Below, piece by piece: positions 1 through 6,004 of a stretch of 8,427 bases of DNA. The notes under the pieces were generated by a model. That model was not told where the DNA came from and made no database searches. It saw only the letters and a program-made list of their open reading frames with translations. The stretch lies in NCBI GenBank assembly GCA_036398215.1, contig DASWHK010000141.1, forward strand, positions 1-8,427, read 5' to 3'. The position numbers and the translations under genes were made by a program. Every line of letters begins with the position of its first letter. The first letter of the stretch is position 1. This DNA is from DASWHK01 sp036398215. Lineage in GTDB: Bacteria; Acidobacteriota; UBA890.

Positions 1-137
1 AAGATGGCGATGAGCGCGAGGCCGGTCTTCGAGCGCACCAGCATGAACAGGAGCGGGAGCGCCGACCCGCCCGCGCGGCCGCCGGTGGCCCGGCGATCCT
101 CGAGGTTCGGGCTCCTGCCGCCTCGTGTCCAGCGCAT
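1..137 (-). CDS. YpfJ-type neutral zinc metallopeptidase, N-terminal fragment (cut by left edge)
   Basis: The first 45 codons of a gene that continues off the left edge. The N-terminus reads MRWTRGGRSPNLEDRR, close to the M-R-W-x-x-x-x-x-S-x-N-x-E-D-R-R opening typical of YpfJ-family putative neutral zinc metallopeptidases (Zn_peptidase family). A Gly-rich linker follows. A hydrophobic stretch then begins near residue 28 (LPLLFMLV, then LALIAI), consistent with the N-terminal membrane segment of that family. The HExxH zinc site would lie outside the window, so activity cannot be judged. The start is firm: AAGGAGG lies 7 bases upstream of the ATG. The gene follows dodecin with a 17-bp gap on the same strand, so the two are probably co-transcribed. 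The family call rests on the N-terminal signature alone. Confidence 0.72.
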   Translation of the reverse strand, partial: MRWTRGGRSPNLEDRRATGGRAGGSALPLLFMLVRSKTGLALIAI

Positions 138-154
138 GGTCCGGCCTCCTTGCC

Positions 155-361
155 TCAGCTGTTGACGCCGAAGGCGATCTTGACCGTGGTCTTGTACCTG
201 CTGATCTTGCCGCCCTTGACGGTGGCGGTCATGTGGGTGACCTCGGCGCCGGTAATCTCCTGGAGAGTCTCCGACGCGGTTTGCACCGCCAGGTCCGCGG
301 CATCTGCCCAGCTTTTGTCAGAACTGCCGACAACCTCGATGATCTTTGCAACGTCGCTCAT
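155..361 (-). CDS. Dodecin family protein (68 aa)
   Basis: A 68-residue dodecin-fold protein. Dodecins form hollow dodecamers that bind flavin, or in some branches other small ligands or ions, and buffer or store them in the cytoplasm. Visible family marks are the opening strand VAKIIEVVGSSDKSW, the helix ADAADLAVQTASETLQ, and the closing strands with the pattern V.GGKI..Y...VKIAF. An upstream in-frame ATG would add 25 Arg-rich residues unlike the family. I chose the ATG at 361 because MSDVAKI matches family N-termini and a purine-rich GAAGGGAAA lies just upstream. The Trp that stacks on flavin in canonical dodecins (W-F-E-V) is replaced by G-A-E-V (residues 38-41), so this looks like the Trp-less, SecE2-like branch and flavin binding is uncertain. 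The probable partner gene is the metallopeptidase 17 bp downstream. Confidence 0.9.
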   Translation of the reverse strand: MSDVAKIIEVVGSSDKSWADAADLAVQTASETLQEITGAEVTHMTATVKGGKISRYKTTVKIAFGVNS

Positions 362-433
362 GCCGATTTCCCTTCTCGTTCGTGCGGCAGGATCGCGCGG
401 GGAGCGCGTATCGATTCCCGGGGACGCCATGGG

Positions 434-460
434 CACGGGGGCGCTGTGCGCCGCCCGGTG
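434..460 (-). other. GC-rich hairpin between the aldolase-like gene and dodecin
   Basis: An inverted repeat: GGCGC (440-444) and GCGCC (448-452) flank a TGT loop, and the stem continues through GGG/CCC and CAC/GTG with two single-base bulges, about 11 pairs in total. On the minus strand it sits after the stop of the aldolase-like gene and about 70 bases before the dodecin start. No T-run follows, so it is not a standard intrinsic terminator. It could shield a 3' end or attenuate read-through. In GC-rich DNA such a hairpin may also occur by chance. Confidence 0.35.
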
Positions 461-551
461 TTGCCGTTCCGATGCCGCCCGGCGAACGGTCCGCAGTATG
501 GCTACGATCTTCCACGCTGAAGGGATCGAGTCGCAAGTCAGGTGCCGGGAG

Positions 552-1553
552 CTACGGCATCCTCGCCATTCGGTTGCCGGCGCGGCGGCCGATGTCGATG
601 GCCCGGAAGCCGGAATCTCCCCAGCCCATCACGAACACGCGGAAGCCCTGCTGCATCCGCATCTCGATATCGTCCGGGCCGGCCGGGAAGCCGCAGGGGA
701 CATCGAGCTCCTGGCAGGCGGCGAGCACCTGCTGGATCGCCGCCTCCCATGCCGCCTGATCGACGACGCGCTCACCGTCGGCGTTGGTGCTCGAAAAGAC
801 GCCGCGCAGCGTGCCGGCGCCGGGCCATAGCACCCCGACCCCCGGCACCGCGGCGATCTCCCGGACGTTGGCGAGCCCTTCCTTGCTCTCGACGATCGTC
901 CAGTTGATCAGCTCGCCCTCCGGATTGAGCGGCCAGAGGTCGGCCTTGCGCCGATACTCCTCCCCCGACATTCCCCAGCGTGCCGGCGCCGCGCCGAGGT
1001 CGTCGTCCGGGCGGGTGCCGCCGTTCGACCGGAAGCGCATGGCGGCCAGCGCCTCGCGAAGCCCCTCGGCGCTCTCGACGTTGGGGAACATGATGCCGCT
1101 CACACCCTGGTTGAGCTGCTGATGAATGGCGGCGCCAATCCCGGGGCCGAGCTCCGGCGACTTGACGATCAACGGGTGGGTGAGCCGCGGCGCCGGATTC
1201 GTTTCGAGCGCGCCCGCCTGCGCCCACGCCTCGGTGAATGCCGCGAAGGCCGGCAGCGCCCGCTCGAGCCCGCCCTCCATGCTGCCATCGAACAGGAAGT
1301 CGGTCGCTTCGTAGGCGATCGCCTCGCGGGCCAGGTCGCGCGCCGACCGGGCCGGGGGAGCGGCCGCCGCTCCCCCGCCACCGCGCCCACCGCGCCCGCG
1401 CGGGCTGCGCGGCGCGTAGACGCCGAACACGGGCTTGTCCTGGGCGAGCAACTCGATGACCGGATTGAGCCGCGGCTCACCGCCCACCTGCGCCAGGGCC
1501 AAGCCACCCAGCAGCACCAGTCCTACGCTTGAAACCACCAGACTCTTGCGCAT
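552..1553 (-). CDS. Secreted HpcH/HpaI aldolase-fold protein, divergent active site
   Basis: A 333-residue protein of the HpcH/HpaI aldolase/citrate lyase superfamily (TIM barrel, metal-dependent C-C lyases in known members). A signal peptide (MRKSLVVSSVGLVLLGGLALA, cleavage after A21) marks it for export, unlike cytoplasmic HpaI. Residues 50-70 are a Gly/Arg/Ala/Pro low-complexity insert. Family marks are PLIVKSP (127-133), GVSGIMFPNVESAEGL (150-165) and TIVESKEGLANVREIAAVPGV (219-239), with E222 at the position of the metal-binding Glu. The usual D-x-x-H-G segment reads DGSMEGG (89-95) with no His, and the usual GP-x-D-L metal loop reads PGAGTL (244-249) with no Asp. Canonical pyruvate-aldolase chemistry is therefore doubtful. 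From memory, similar secreted proteins occur in Acidobacteriota, so the divergence may be a subfamily trait. AAGGAG lies 8 bases before the ATG. The preceding 41-codon ORF ends at the adjacent base. Confidence 0.85.
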   Translation of the reverse strand: MRKSLVVSSVGLVLLGGLALAQVGGEPRLNPVIELLAQDKPVFGVYAPRSPRGRGGRGGGGAAAAPPARSARDLAREAIAYEATDFLFDGSMEGGLERALPAFAAFTEAWAQAGALETNPAPRLTHPLIVKSPELGPGIGAAIHQQLNQGVSGIMFPNVESAEGLREALAAMRFRSNGGTRPDDDLGAAPARWGMSGEEYRRKADLWPLNPEGELINWTIVESKEGLANVREIAAVPGVGVLWPGAGTLRGVFSSTNADGERVVDQAAWEAAIQQVLAACQELDVPCGFPAGPDDIEMRMQQGFRVFVMGWGDSGFRAIDIGRRAGNRMARMP

Positions 1554-1679
1554 CTACACTCCTTGAGGTTGGGAGACCGGCTTTGCCGCTTCGGATCCTG
1601 AATCCTCGGGCGGTTGCCAGGAGCCGGCGAGTGCGCTGACGAGCAGGCCTGTGAGCACGACTCGGCGAATGAGCTCCAT
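1554..1679 (-). CDS. Candidate 41-residue signal-bearing peptide, coupled to the aldolase-like gene
   Basis: A short ORF encoding MELIRRVVLTGLLVSALAGS followed by a polar tail (WQPPEDSG...SQPQGV). The N-terminus looks like an export signal or membrane anchor: RR, then a hydrophobic VVLTGLLVSALAG, then small residues. The TAG stop abuts the ATG of the aldolase-like gene (TAGATG), and that gene's Shine-Dalgarno lies inside the last codons, an arrangement seen in translationally coupled pairs. A GGGAAGGGA tract sits about 13 bases before the ATG, which is rather far. An in-frame TGA 48 bases upstream of the ATG closes the frame. I recognise no family. It may be a leader peptide, a small secreted partner, or a chance ORF. 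Confidence 0.42.
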   Translation of the reverse strand: MELIRRVVLTGLLVSALAGSWQPPEDSGSEAAKPVSQPQGV

Positions 1680-1946
1680 GGCTCGGTTGATATCCCTTCC
1701 CGGCGATCGCCGCAACCGCCGGCCTCAGTCGAGCCCGCTTCGACGCGAACGCTCCATGCACAGGGCATACCCGCTCTTGTTCCGGGTCGCAACCACGCGG
1801 CTCGGTTCCTCGGCACCCTCGCTTCACGGAAACGGCCGTCCCGTGGCCGTCTCACAAGAGAGGAGGCAACACAGCGACCGGCGCCAGGGGTGCGCCGTCG
1901 TGAGAAGAGGGGTTATCGTTGAACCACGCAGCGGAGATCCAGGGAC
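1680..1946. other. Divergent intergenic region
   Basis: A 267-bp stretch between the minus-strand aldolase unit and the plus-strand Uma2 gene. Reading frames on both strands here are Arg/Pro-rich and resemble no family, so I regard it as non-coding. It should hold the promoters of both flanking units. The one candidate I can place is a minus-strand -35/-10 pair at 1764-1792. A small inverted repeat, CACGG (1825-1829) with CCGTG (1841-1845), surrounds the palindrome ACGGCCGT. Confidence 0.5.
1764..1792 (-). promoter_or_regulatory. Candidate sigma70-type promoter for the peptide/aldolase unit
   Basis: On the minus strand, TTGCGA (1792-1787, four of six matches to TTGACA) is followed after exactly 17 bases by TATGCC (1769-1764, three of six matches to TATAAT). 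This would start transcription near 1757, leaving a leader of about 78 bases before the small ORF. The match is modest and could be chance. Confidence 0.28.
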
Positions 1947-2531
1947 ATGAACGCAGGAGCGCAGGCGGTGCTGTCACGACATCGCTTCGACGTCGACGAG
2001 TACCACGCGATGGTTCGCGCCGGGATCCTCATGGAGGGCGACCGGATCGAGCTCATCGACGGTGAGATCGTCGAGATGCACACCATCGGCAGCCGGCACC
2101 TCGCCTGCGTCATCCGGTTGAACCATCTTCTCGTGCCGCCTCTGGCCGGCCGGGCGCGGGTCAGCATTCAGGGTTCGATGCGGCTGGATCGGTACTCGGA
2201 GCCGGAGCCCGACGTCCTGGTCCTGCGGCCACGCGCCGATGACTACGCGAGTGCGCACCCCGGCCCTGCCGATGTGCTGCTGGCCATCGAGGTCGCCGAC
2301 ACCTCCCTGGCCTACGACTGCACCGTGAAGCTGCCGCTCTACGCCAGGGCGGGCATTGCGGAGGTCTGGATCGTCGATCTCGAGGCGAGGGCCGTGGAGG
2401 TCCACCGCGAGCCGTCCGCTGATGGCTACCGGCACTTCGAGCACGTCCGCGAGGGGCAGATCGTACCGGCCGCCTTCCCCGATCTGGAGCTCGAGCTCGC
2501 CGACATCCTGCCGCCCGAGCCGGCCGAGTGA
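1947..2531 (+). CDS. Uma2 family endonuclease-like protein (DUF820)
   Basis: A 194-residue protein of the Uma2/DUF820 family, a PD-(D/E)XK-type nuclease fold abundant in Cyanobacteria, Chloroflexi, Planctomycetes and Acidobacteria; its biological role is mostly unproven. Family marks in order are the opening RFDVDEYHAMVRAGIL (13-28), DRIELIDGEIVEM (32-44), EPEPDVLVL (85-93), LLAIEVADTSLAYD (111-124), K128 and AGIAEVWIVDLEARAVEVHR (135-154). The likely catalytic set is E40, D89, E115 and K128, so it appears intact. Its length is normal for the family. GGAG lies 10 bases before the ATG and supports this start. It is followed after 57 bp by a toxin-antitoxin remnant in the same direction, and such accessory genes often cluster. 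Confidence 0.88.
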   Translation: MNAGAQAVLSRHRFDVDEYHAMVRAGILMEGDRIELIDGEIVEMHTIGSRHLACVIRLNHLLVPPLAGRARVSIQGSMRLDRYSEPEPDVLVLRPRADDYASAHPGPADVLLAIEVADTSLAYDCTVKLPLYARAGIAEVWIVDLEARAVEVHREPSADGYRHFEHVREGQIVPAAFPDLELELADILPPEPAE

Positions 2532-2552
2532 CGCCTGCCGCACTTGCGAGTG

Positions 2553-2581
2553 TTCCCTGGGGTAGCAAACCAGACTAACCT
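2553..2581 (+). promoter_or_regulatory. Candidate leaderless promoter of the antitoxin gene
   Basis: TTCCCT (2553-2558) and TAACCT (2576-2581) are 17 bases apart. Each matches the sigma70 consensus at only three of six positions. The -10-like TANNNT lies 7 bases before the antitoxin ATG and no Shine-Dalgarno is visible there, so the transcript could begin at or next to the start codon. Weak on its own, but it parallels the stronger case at the aminotransferase gene. Confidence 0.28.
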
Positions 2582-2588
2582 TGGTCGT

Positions 2589-2876
2589 ATGAAGACCGTG
2601 AACATTCAAGAGGCCAAGACTCACCTCTCGCGACTCATCGAAGAGGTCACGCGGGGAGAAGAAGTCGTGATCGCCAAGGCGGGAAAGCCGATGGTCCGGC
2701 TCGTACCGGTCGGATCGCTGTCGGGGCCTCGACCGCTTGGGCTCCTTGCGGGCCAGGTTCGGGAGACGGAGGGCTGGTGGGCTCCGGATCCCGAGCTGGA
2801 GGCCTTGTTTTACGGCGAGGACGAGGGCGACGCGGCGAGCGGTGGTGCCGCCGGGCGTGGGCCCAAGGCCACGTGA
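2589..2876 (+). CDS. Phd/YefM-type antitoxin of a VapBC-like module
   Basis: A 95-residue antitoxin. The N-terminus MKTVNIQEAKTHLSRLIEEV, then GEEVVIAKAGKPMVRLVPV (23-41), is the standard Phd/YefM DNA-binding and dimerisation fold. The segment GLLAGQVRETEGWWAPDPELEALF (51-74) is typical of the toxin-binding tail of antitoxins paired with PIN-domain toxins. The last 20 or so residues (acidic, then Gly/Ala-rich) extend beyond where many relatives end. I rejected an in-frame ATG 45 bases upstream because those residues are unlike the family. The stop overlaps the vapC start (GTGA), the usual coupling in such pairs. Members normally neutralise the toxin and repress their own promoter. Here the toxin is broken, so the antitoxin is probably an orphan. 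Confidence 0.86.
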   Translation: MKTVNIQEAKTHLSRLIEEVTRGEEVVIAKAGKPMVRLVPVGSLSGPRPLGLLAGQVRETEGWWAPDPELEALFYGEDEGDAASGGAAGRGPKAT

Positions 2877-2990
2877 ACCTGCTGCTGGATGCACATGCCC
2901 TTCTCTGGGCGCTGCACGATCCCGCGAATCTCCGGGCGGAGGCGGCCGAGGCGATTCGCGATTCCGACCGCGCCGTCGCCTTCCCTGCGT
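2873..2990 (+). pseudogene. Truncated VapC-like PIN-domain toxin
   Basis: A GTG start overlapping the antitoxin stop by 4 bp opens VNLLLDAHALLWALHDPANL, a textbook VapC N-terminus with the first metal-binding Asp at residue 6. It continues RAEAAEAIRDSDRAVAF to about residue 37-39. Family resemblance then stops: the expected V-S-x-A-S-x-W-E-I segment is replaced by a Pro/Asp-rich run (SDPAPLPDPL). The frame stays open for over 300 codons only because it runs antisense to the GC-rich propeller gene. The remaining acidic PIN residues are absent, so no active RNase can be made. The break lies about 15 bp before the propeller stop, which points to deletion or recombination at this junction. No frame shift in the next tens of bases restores PIN sequence by eye. 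Confidence 0.8.
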
Positions 2991-3004
2991 CCGACCCTGC
3001 CCCG

Positions 3005-5707
3005 CTACCAGATCCTCTCCCGGATCCTCCCGATCGTGCTCTGCTGCTCGCCACCGACCTCGACGGTGATGCGGTAGCTTCCGGGATCGAGCGGGGGGCC
3101 GCCGCCGCGGCCGCCGCCGAAGCCGCCGCGGCCGCCGCCGCCGCCGGTCCCCTGCCGCATGTTCCACAGGACGCGGTTGAGGCCGGCCTCGGAGGGGCCC
3201 TCGAGGCGGGCGATCTGCTCGCCGGAGTTGCCTTCGACCGTCACCGTCGCGCCGCCGGGCGGGGCGTCGCGCAACCAGTAGCTGATCACCAGGGCATCGG
3301 GCTCGTTGGGCACCTCGATGTAGGCGTGGCCGAACAGGTGGTAGTTGCCGAGCGCGCGGAAGCCGTAGAACGGGCGCGGCTCGATCTCGAAGAGGTGGAA
3401 GTCCTCGGCCAGCACCGCGGGCGTCAGCTGGCGCAGCGCTGTGATGTCACCGATGAAGATGCCGCGGCCGTAGGTGCCCAGCACCAGATCGGACTCGCGC
3501 GGGTGGATGGTGAGGTCGTGCACCGGGACGGTGGGCAGGTTGGCCCGGAGGCGTTCCCACGAGCCGCCGGCGTCGATCGACACCCATACGCCGAGGTCGT
3601 TGCCGACGATCAGCAGGTCGGCGTTGTCGCGATCCTGCACGACGACGTTGAGCGGCGAATCCGGCAGGTCGGCGTCGAGGCGCTGCCAGGTGGCGCCGAA
3701 GTCGGTGGTCTTGAAGAGAAACGGGCGGAAGTCGTCGTTGCGGAAGCCGTTCTTGCTGACGAAGGCCGTGCCGGCGCCGTGCGGCGAGGCGAAGACGCGC
3801 GACACCCAGCGGTCGGCGGGGCCGCCGGCGGCATCGAGGATGCCGGTCAGATCGGTCCAAGTGGCGCCGCGGTCGCGCGATAGCTGCAGCTTGCCGTCGT
3901 CGGTGCCGGCCCAGATGACGCCGGGCTCGAGGGGCGACTCGGAGATCGTGGTGATCGAGCAGTACGGCACGTAGCCCGAGCCCAGGCCGCAACGCTCGGG
4001 ATCCGCCGTGGTCAGGTCGGGGCTCATGTTCTCCCAGGTGTTGCCGCGATCGATCGAGCGGAACATCATCTGCGCGCCCGCGTAGACGGTCTGCGGGTCA
4101 TGCGGCGACAGCACGATCGGCGTGACCCAGTTGAAGATCAGGCGCTCGACGCCCGGCGGGGTCGGCGGTGGGATGCGCGTCTGCTGCGCCAGATCCTGGT
4201 CGAAGCGCGCGTGCCCGCCCGCCTGGTAGGTGTTGTAGACCCAGCGCGAATCGGTCGGATCGATCTGGTTGTACATGCCGTCGCCGGTGCCCACGGTGGT
4301 CCAGTCTTCCAGCGTGATCATGCCGCTCGGCGCGTTGCTCGGGCCCTTCCAGGAATCGTGGTCCTGCAGGCCGGCGTAGACGTTGTAGGGATCGTCCATG
4401 TCGACGCCGATGGCGTAGACCTCGCCGATCGGGATGTTCAGGTGGTAGTCGGCGGTGCGGCCGCCGTCATACGACACGTTCACGCCGCCGTCCGAGCCGA
4501 GCATGATGCGCTGCGGGTCCTGCTCGTCCCACCACATGGTGCGGAAGTCGCCGAAGACGCCGCGGAAGAAGTTGCAGGTCCAGGTGGCGCCGCCGTCGCG
4601 CGACTCGTACATCGAGTCGCTGTTGACGATGATGTGGCTGGGATCGGCGGGATTCGTCCTGATCTGGTTGAACGAGTAGGGCGCCTTGGAGCCGGCGACG
4701 TCGATCTCGTGGCTGTGGGTCTTCACCCAGGTGCGGCCGCCGTCGGTCGAGCGGTAGACCTCGTTGCCGATCGGCCCGCCGACGGCGCTGCGGCCGCCGC
4801 CCCGCCCGCCGCCGCCTCCCGGGGGCGAGCAGGCGTCGCGGCGCACCGGCATGTCGGCGCCGCGCGGGTTGAGGTTCTCGACCACGGCGTGCAGCAGGCT
4901 CGGATTGCCGGGGTTGATGTCGAGGCCGATCCGCCCGACGTTGCCCGACGGCAGCCCGTCGAGCTTCTCCCAGGTGGTGCCGCCGTCGTCGCTCCGATAC
5001 ACGCCGCTGCCGGGGCCGCCGAGCACCAGCTGCCAGGGCATCCGGTGCCGCTCGTACATCGCCGCGTACAGGATGTCGGGCGACTCGCGGTTGATCACCA
5101 GGTCGATCGCGCCGGTGCCGGTATCGACGTAGAGGACCTTCTCCCAGCTCTCGCCGCCGTCGCGGGTGCGAAACACGCCGCGCTCCTCGTTGCTCGAGAA
5201 CAGGTGGCCGATGGCCGCCACCCAGACGGTGTCGGGATCCGTCGGGTGCACGACGATGCGGGCGATGTGGTGCGAGTCGGTCAGGAAGGGCCCCTCCCAG
5301 CTGGCGCCGCCGTCGATCGACTTGTAGACGCCCTTGCCCGAGTACGAGGAGCGCGCCAGGTCGTTGGCGCCGGTCCCCATCCAGACGATCTCGGGGTTCG
5401 ATCGCGACAGCGCCACCGCGCCCACCGCCCCGACCTCGACGCTGTCGGAGATCGGCTCCCAGGTGATGCCGTTGTTGGTCGTCTTCCACAGGCCGCCGCT
5501 ACGCGACGCCGCGTAGACCGTGTACAGGTGATCGTGCAGCGGCGTCTCGGGCACGGCGATCTCGGTGATCCACGCCGAGGTGCGGAACGGCCCGATGTTG
5601 CGGAAGCTGGTGGCGTTGAGGACCTCGCCGAGCGGCGAGTCCTGGGCCGCGACAACGGGCAGCGCCGCGATCGCCGCCGCCACCACTACCAGCAAGGTGG
5701 TCTTCAT
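3005..5707 (-). CDS. Secreted Asp-box (VPS10/sortilin-like, BNR-repeat) beta-propeller protein
   Basis: A 900-residue exported protein. The signal peptide is MKTTLLVVVAAAIAALPVVAA, with cleavage after A21. I count eleven Asp boxes (S/T-x-D/N-x-G-x-S/T-W) starting at residues 76, 130, 181, 239, 320, 369, 412, 551, 610, 667 and 710; the one at 412 lacks the Trp. This builds one large or two seven- to ten-bladed propellers like the Sortilin/VPS10 fold. Residues about 800-890 (VISYWLRDAPPGGATVTV, GLNRVLWNMR, GSYRITVEVGG) resemble the FlgD/Ig-like domain often found in this group. Gly/Arg-rich tracts lie at 295-306 and 853-872. C573 and C583 could form a disulfide. Relatives are often labelled glycosyl hydrolase, but I see no sialidase catalytic set, so the role (binding, protein interaction or hydrolysis) is unknown. 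GGAGG seven bases before the ATG fixes the start; the open frame upstream is antisense to other genes. Confidence 0.92.
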   Translation of the reverse strand: MKTTLLVVVAAAIAALPVVAAQDSPLGEVLNATSFRNIGPFRTSAWITEIAVPETPLHDHLYTVYAASRSGGLWKTTNNGITWEPISDSVEVGAVGAVALSRSNPEIVWMGTGANDLARSSYSGKGVYKSIDGGASWEGPFLTDSHHIARIVVHPTDPDTVWVAAIGHLFSSNEERGVFRTRDGGESWEKVLYVDTGTGAIDLVINRESPDILYAAMYERHRMPWQLVLGGPGSGVYRSDDGGTTWEKLDGLPSGNVGRIGLDINPGNPSLLHAVVENLNPRGADMPVRRDACSPPGGGGGRGGGRSAVGGPIGNEVYRSTDGGRTWVKTHSHEIDVAGSKAPYSFNQIRTNPADPSHIIVNSDSMYESRDGGATWTCNFFRGVFGDFRTMWWDEQDPQRIMLGSDGGVNVSYDGGRTADYHLNIPIGEVYAIGVDMDDPYNVYAGLQDHDSWKGPSNAPSGMITLEDWTTVGTGDGMYNQIDPTDSRWVYNTYQAGGHARFDQDLAQQTRIPPPTPPGVERLIFNWVTPIVLSPHDPQTVYAGAQMMFRSIDRGNTWENMSPDLTTADPERCGLGSGYVPYCSITTISESPLEPGVIWAGTDDGKLQLSRDRGATWTDLTGILDAAGGPADRWVSRVFASPHGAGTAFVSKNGFRNDDFRPFLFKTTDFGATWQRLDADLPDSPLNVVVQDRDNADLLIVGNDLGVWVSIDAGGSWERLRANLPTVPVHDLTIHPRESDLVLGTYGRGIFIGDITALRQLTPAVLAEDFHLFEIEPRPFYGFRALGNYHLFGHAYIEVPNEPDALVISYWLRDAPPGGATVTVEGNSGEQIARLEGPSEAGLNRVLWNMRQGTGGGGGRGGFGGGRGGGPPLDPGSYRITVEVGGEQQSTIGRIRERIW
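3098..3147. repeat. CCG/GCC trinucleotide-rich tract coding Gly/Arg repeats
   Basis: About 50 bases of nearly pure GCC/CCG triplets interrupted by GCGG and GAA, encoding residues about 854-870 of the propeller protein on the minus strand (GGGGG-R-GG-F-GGG-R-GGG). A shorter similar tract lies at 4791-4822 in the same gene, and a related Gly-rich insert is coded at about 1344-1406 in the aldolase-like gene. Such tracts are prone to replication slippage and assembly error, but here they keep the frame. Confidence 0.7.
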
Positions 5708-6004
5708 TTCTTTTCCTCCCCTGGGGATGGGCGCAACGACTCCGCCTGAACGCGTCACCTGGACGGCCCAGGATCGAATACTGCCCGGTCTTGCCCGCAA
5801 GGTCCACGCGGCCGTGCGCGAGGCCGTTGCTGGGATCGTCGCCGCAAAATGCCGCCAGCAGCATTGGACGGCGTCGGCCGGGCAGACTGCGGTGAGGGTG
5901 ATGGATGACTCGGCGGGCAGATTCCGCCGGGTGCCACGGCCCGTCCGGGGATTCCGCGGCGCCGCTCGTGGCATATGATCTCGGCGTTCGAGAGGAAGGT
6001 GCCC
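5708..6004. other. Divergent intergenic region between the propeller gene and the unknown Trp-rich gene
   Basis: 297 bp with no recognisable gene. Frames open here on both strands are antisense extensions or Arg/Pro-rich. It contains the strong Shine-Dalgarno of the propeller gene (5715-5719 on the minus strand) and, at the other end, a TATGAT -10-like element for the plus-strand gene. I could not place a convincing promoter for the propeller gene. Confidence 0.5.
5974..5979 (+). promoter_or_regulatory. Candidate -10 element for the gene at 6005
   Basis: TATGAT matches TATAAT at five of six positions and lies 25 bases before the chosen ATG, leaving room for a short leader that carries the Shine-Dalgarno. 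The -35 region is poor (TTCCGC, 16 bases upstream). An upstream in-frame ATG at 5975 falls inside this element, which supports starting translation at 6005. Confidence 0.38.

Noticed and set aside
1825..1845. Possible intrinsic terminator or operator (CACGG...CCGTG around ACGGCCGT)
   Set aside because: Short stem, no T-run, and not downstream of any gene on either strand. It may be chance in GC-rich DNA, so it is mentioned only with the intergenic region.
3098..3147. Possible CRISPR-like or tandem repeat array
   Set aside because: The tract is a triplet-rich coding stretch for Gly/Arg residues with no repeat-spacer order.
1974..3167. 397-residue minus-strand open frame
   Set aside because: Antisense to the Uma2 and antitoxin genes, whose family motifs are unmistakable on the plus strand; composition is Arg/Pro/Gly-rich.
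2991..3883. Continuation of the vapC frame as a 368-residue fusion protein
   Set aside because: After about residue 39 the frame is the antisense of the propeller C-terminus. No PIN or other domain follows and the Ala-rich run comes from CCG repeats.
4100..5749. 549-residue plus-strand open frame
   Set aside because: Entirely antisense to the propeller gene, Ala/Val/Arg/Asp-rich with no domain. It is a GC-rich shadow of conserved Asp-box codons.
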